Origin: Margaritifera margaritifera
Lineage: Eukaryota > Mollusca > Bivalvia > Unionida > Margaritiferidae
Assembly (NCBI GenBank): GCA_029931535.1
Contig: JAQPZY010001670.1
Span: 7,812,501-7,876,500, forward strand
DNA: 64,000 nt
Direction: 5' to 3'
In this document: positions 52,901 to 58,900 of the stretch, one piece after another
Position numbering within the stretch: the first letter of the stretch is position 1
Layout of the letters: every line of letters starts with the position of its first letter
Program-made: the position numbers and the translations under genes
Notes under the pieces: model-generated
Told to the model about the DNA's origin: nothing
Database searches by the model: none
The model's input: only the letters and a program-made list of their open reading frames with translations

Positions 52901-55900
52901 TGGAAGATATGAAACAGATTCAATGGAATACAGTCCAAATCTTTGAAGATATTGATGATGTTTTAGGTACTTGGATGGATCTTTTCTTGAGAACAGTAAA
53001 CAAACATGCCCCTTTAAAAACGCACAGAATAAAGAAAGACCACCAATGAGGTTGGATCTCCCCAGAAAGTTTAGATGCAATAAAGCAAAGAGACCATCTA
53101 AAATCTGTAGGAAATCGAGCTGAATATAAAATTTGGAGGAATAAAGTTAATAAAATGATAAGTCAAGCTAAAAGAATGCTAGATGAAAACAGGAATAACC
53201 CCAAAGCTATCTGGAGAGTTTTTACCGAGTTTGGTGCAGGGAAATGTAAGAGTAAAACTGACATTTTATCCCTCAATTTTGAGGGGATTTATACTAATAA
53301 TCCAAGTGACATCTCAAATATTTTTAATGACTTTTTTTTTCAAACTACTGAAAAACTTAGAAGATGCTAAAATTTCCTCTGATTATCTGGAACTCAAAAC
53401 GTTTTGTGCTAAAAAAAACTCCCTAACAATATAAAGTATGAAATTCCTGAAATGAGTCCTGAATTTGTGTTGAAATATGTTACAAAAATGGATGATTGTA
53501 AAGTCACAGGACTTGATATAACTGGACCATGGCTACAAGGCAGCTGCACCTGCTATAGCAGAGAGCATAGCTTTTATTTCCAATCAAAGTATTAAGTCTA
53601 ATAAATGTCCACAGACTTGGAAAACGGTCAAGGTAACACCATTGCATAAAGCTGGAACAAAAGATGATGTAAATAACTATATACCCATCTCTATACTTCC
53701 CTGTCTTTCCAAATTACTAGAAAAATATGTACATGATTCTTTTATCCACTATTTGAACACTTATAATCTTATTCATGATAATCAGTCTGGCTTTTCACAG
53801 AATCACTCATGTGAAACTGCACTTATATCTATGAGTGATAAATGGCTGAAAGCATTAGATAACGGAGATATGGTAGGAACTATTATGGTTGATTTTTGTA
53901 AAGCTTTTAATCTTATAGACCATAAAATTTTGCTTGAAAAACTGAAAATCTATCAATGCAATGAAAACTCCCTAAACTGGTTTTACTTCTTACTTAACTG
54001 ATAGAATGCAAAAAGTATCTTTAAATTTTCACTTTTCTGAAAGTAAAAATATTAATTTTGGAATACCACAGGGCTCTATCCTCTGACCTATGTTATTCAT
54101 TGTATTTATTAATGACTTACCCCTTTAGATAGGAAATTCAATTTCTTCCACTGACCTTTATGCAGATGACACTACACTATCTGAGTCAGGTAAAACCAAA
54201 ACTGAACTTGAAAATAATTTACAAGATGCTCTTAACAGACTTGAAGAATGATGCAAGGAAAACAGAATGATAATAAATACAGAAAAAACAAAAGCCAGAC
54301 TACTAGTTACAACAAAACAAAAATGAGCAAGATTTGATAGCGACAAATTCCAAGTTATTTTTGACAATGTTAAGCTTAATATGACCTCTCATGATAAAAT
54401 TCTTGGTGTATTTGTAGATAACAATCAAACCTGTCTATTCACATTAATATGTTTCAGAAAAGGTTCATTCTTATCTTTGGCTACTTAGGCAAATCAGATC
54501 ATTCATTCCTTTTCAGTATAAGGTCATCTTTTATAAAAGTTATATTCAGCCATATTGGACCATTGTAATGTAATTTGGGGTAATACCTCTAATTCAAACA
54601 TAAAAAACTTGTAAGACTCCAAAAGAGGGCATGCCATTTAATTTTAGATCAATGTATGACCAATTTCCATGATGGAATGAATAATATAAAAATTTTACCA
54701 ATACACGAAAGAATATTTCTTAGAAAGGCCAAATTTATGAATAAAGTGTCCATAAAAACCATTCCTGTCTATGTAAGCAATATCTTTCACCAAAGAGATG
54801 CTGATGGTACTCCAAATTTAAGGAATGTTAGAAGTAAATGTTACATTATACCATGGCCAAAGAAGGATTTGTTCAAAAAGAGCTTTCAATATGTTGGTCC
54901 ACTGGTATGGAACAACATTCCCTGTGACATAAGGCAGGCTCCTAGCATTTCTTCTTTTCATAAGCAATGTCTCAAATGGATGAAATCTTAAGACAATCGA
55001 ACAGTTCTAGTAATATAAACACCTCCTGCTTTTCTCTGCTTAATACATCTTTTCCACAGATGAATGTTTCAATACAGTATGTTCTGGGCTTGAAACTCTG
55101 ATTTTCAGAATAACTCAGTTCTTTAGTGTCAAGCCAAATTTATCACACTGTATTGTATATACTGTATATATTGTACATAACAGAAGGCCTCAAGGTAGAT
55201 TAGTTCTGTAACTAATTGAGTTACCTTCTCTAAATAAAGTCATTATTATTATTATTATTATTATTATTAAAGATACACTTGCAGAGATTTCCCTAAAATT
55301 TTTCTTTTAAAAATGTGCAGGTGAATGTTAAGGTAGCTGCTGGCACCTATTAGTCAACAGTGACAGTTCTTGTCTGGTGTGGGGAGTGTAGTTTGAGGAC
55401 TGCTGAGCCGACCTTGATGGGATCATTCACCTGCACATTTTAAAAAGCAAACATCTGGGGAAATCTCTATGAGTGGATAGAAAAATGTTGTCTTATAAAG
55501 AAAAGTGTGCAGAATAGTTAGAAACATTGATGGAGTATACTTCACTTATGTAAGAAACTCCTTCAACTCACTCCATGTGGAAAATATCACTTGATACAGG
55601 ATTTGTATGAGGTCTCTAAAAGAGCATGTTTCCTAGCACAAGCGGATGTAGTAACTTAAGTATGGACAGAATTTGGCGTCAATCCCTATATCCAAGCGGA
55701 GATCACTCTAGTCTAACTCCCACCTATGTGAGCTGATTTGACTTTTTTTATAGCTAAAAGTAAACTTGGGTTGGCTGGATCTGCAAGGTTGCAGTGATGT
55801 TCCTAAGGTATTATGATCAGGTATTGTATCTGAAGAAGAAACAAGTTCACCTAAGCAAATGTAGATCTCAAACAATGGTGGGCTGATATGAATTATGTGC

Positions 55901-58900
55901 AAATCTGAAACAAAGGCAGCTGACATGAATTATGTGTAGATCTCAAACAAAAGGTGGCCCGAATATGAATTATGTGTAGATCTCAAACAAAAGGTAGGCT
56001 GATATGAATTATGTGTCAAACAAGTTACCTAAGCTGGGCATGTATCAGAGGGTTGTTGTTCAGTATAAGAGTCTGCAGGCTTGTTAGGCGTCTCATCTGC
56101 GGAGGCAGGGTCTCTGAAAGGCACCAATAGTGGGATGCTTATAAAGGAATATTGTTTATGTGTATGTAATGATATATGTGAATACAGGGATCAAGGTTAT
56201 GTGGAGTAATGATATATGTGAATAAAGGGATCAAGGTTATGTGGAGTAATGATATATGTGAATACAGGGATCAAGGTTATGTGGAGTAATGATATATGTG
56301 AATACAGGAATCAAGGTTATGTGGAGTTATGATATATGTGAATACAGGGATCAAGGTTATGTGGAGTAATGACACATGTGAAAACAGGGATCAAGGTTAT
56401 GTGAAGTAATGATATATGTGAATATTACAACAGATATCAAGAAGCACAGAAAAGTTTATGATTTTTACTTGAGATAGAGTACATTCATCCATTAAATAAA
56501 TGAACTGTCAAATCTAAACTTATAGATTCATGTTTTTTTCAATTGGGGTCTTTTTTACACAAGAAGATATTAACAGGACATAGTTATAAAATCAACAGCT
56601 TTTTTTATTATTCTTACCTAAGTTGTTGCCACTCAGATCCAAGTAGGTGAGTTCCAGAAGATTAATGAACAGCTGATTAGGAATCATCTCAATGCTGAAA
56701 TGACACCAAACTGACATTTGTACAACATTTTTCAAGTTATTAGTGCTATACTGAAATGACACCAAACTGACATTTGTACAACATTTTACAAATTATTAGT
56801 GCTATACTGAAATGACACCAAACTGACATTTGTACAACATTTTTCAAGTTATTAGTGCTATACTGATACAATATTTCAATAAAAAAAAGCAAATTTCTGA
56901 GAATAAAACCAATCATTGCTTAACTGCTCTCGTATGACTGACAATTTAGCACAGACTATAACTAACAATTGAACTTTAAGTGGTGCCAAGTTTTTTTAAA
57001 ACTCAATGTAATCTTTCAGACTTAATTTTTATGATTGATATTATTTCATTGTAATATTTCTAGCTTTCTGTTTATTTTGGTAATGAGTTCATGAAACAAA
57101 CCTTTTCAATGAATTCATGTAACAAATCAAACAGCAGCTGGTATTACAGTCTTCATCTGTCAATTAAAATCCAAGGTCAAAAACTCTGACCAATAAATCA
57201 ATTATCACTGCTAATTTTTCAATGAACAGTTGATAAGTTAAACTGTCAATTAATCTGAGCTATAACTGTCATAATCTTGCTTAGGCCAGTTTAAAATTGA
57301 ACTGGGCTTTAATGTGACCTATGACAAATGAATGTACTCATTTTTTAAAACAAATTAAGTCCCAAAAGTGTCATTAAAATTTTTTTTATGTTTTTCTTCA
57401 TACAAAGTATGTATAGTCCTGTGACCTCAAAAATCTTGATTTCATTTTTTCTTATTCTAGGGTCAAGGGAGCTCATGCTGCAAACATTTTCACACACATA
57501 CAGGGTTCTCCATAAGATTTTGAAATTTGCAGTCCAGGACTCCTTCCTTGGAAAAGTTGCAGTCCCAATAACGATACTTTTTTTTCACCCATTCAATAAT
57601 TTAGAACCATATGTGTGTATTTCTGTACCACCAATTTATATGTCATCAGACTGCTAATGCTTATTCAATGTAAAATATTTATAATAAACAAGTGAAAAAT
57701 TAGGGCAGTTGATAACCATGATTGTGATGTTACAACTAGTTATAACAATTCTCAATGCTTTTACCTTGCCATTCTTTAATTTTGTATGCAGCTAGAATGA
57801 ATCAAGGAAGAGACTACACTTTCTTTTTTATAATAATTTATTTAATTAGCTTAATTCCATTTCAAATCAATACATTTCCCAATACACTGGACAAGAAACA
57901 AATACCCATATTACATTGACTTTATTTTTTTATTTCATCTTTAAGCAACACAGCAAACTACATTCACTTTGTTCTTAAACAAACTTTAACAAATTTCTCC
58001 ACAGCAGGTCGAGGATCAAAATCCTTATGTTCTGGACCTGGAGTTTCTTGGGTTGCCATTGCGTTTTTCCTTTCACAGACGCGACACAATGTGCATAAAG
58101 CTAACAATGTTGCATTGTTTTTTCATTTTTCAGCCCATGAGAATGTCCTATTCCATGATTCATTCCATAAATCTCTCAGCCTCTTGGGCATTTTGTTTTC
58201 TCCATGAAAACAAGATGCATCTACTGATTTCTGTCGGCCAGTCTCATGAGAATCATGCTCATTTGCAGCCTTGCACTTGGCACCAAAGAAATTATGTAAA
58301 GTTGTCATTTGAAAAGTACATGTATGATAATCACTCAAAAACGAAAGTATATATGTACATAACACAGAAAAACAGCTAATTTTATGATGATTAACATGGG
58401 AGTTTGTATTCCTCCAACAAACAAAAGAAGTCCTAATGTCTTGGCACTAATTTTCTAAATACGGAATACAATAAAATACAAGTGTTCCAAACACAACGTA
58501 AGGATTTATAATATGATGGATTAAAACTGTGCTGAGTAATGTTTATCAAAGAAAGGTGTCAAAGCACACATGCATGTAATTAGTCTTTTGATCAAAATGA
58601 CCATTAGAAGCCGATAATCGATTAACAGGTGTCTTAATCTCCTTGTCTGCTTAGATCTAACCTATGCAGCTTCACATAATCCCATTACAATGGCTTGAAT
58701 TTTGTTTCATAGCTCACACAACACTACATGATTGATACTCACTTTGTTAAAACAAATCAAATAAAAGAGAATTTCGCTGACAAAACACTTGCATACTGAG
58801 GACTCAGATGTTAGAATTTTCATGCATCCCAAAATGAAAGTATGCATATTTTTACCTGGATTTCGGTGTCCCAGAGAACCCTGATGTAGCTTATAAATTA

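Larger units (their letters stand above)
47880..55880 (-). mobile_element. Composite DIRS locus with nested insertions
   Basis: On the minus strand there is a 5' terminal repeat (55880-55500), leader (~52480-52366 and 51055-50870), gag (50856-48520), recombinase C-terminus (48483-48289), post-recombinase region (48290-48060) and palindromic 3' end (48050-47910). RT, RNase H and most of the recombinase are deleted at ~48490-48600. Later insertions are the TIR element 51060-52360, the LINE ~52500-55270 and the MITE 55274-55475. Confidence 0.7.

Noticed and set aside
58053..58379. Plus-strand 108-codon ORF
   Set aside because: Overlaps the minus-strand transposase finger remnant, which carries the recognisable motif.
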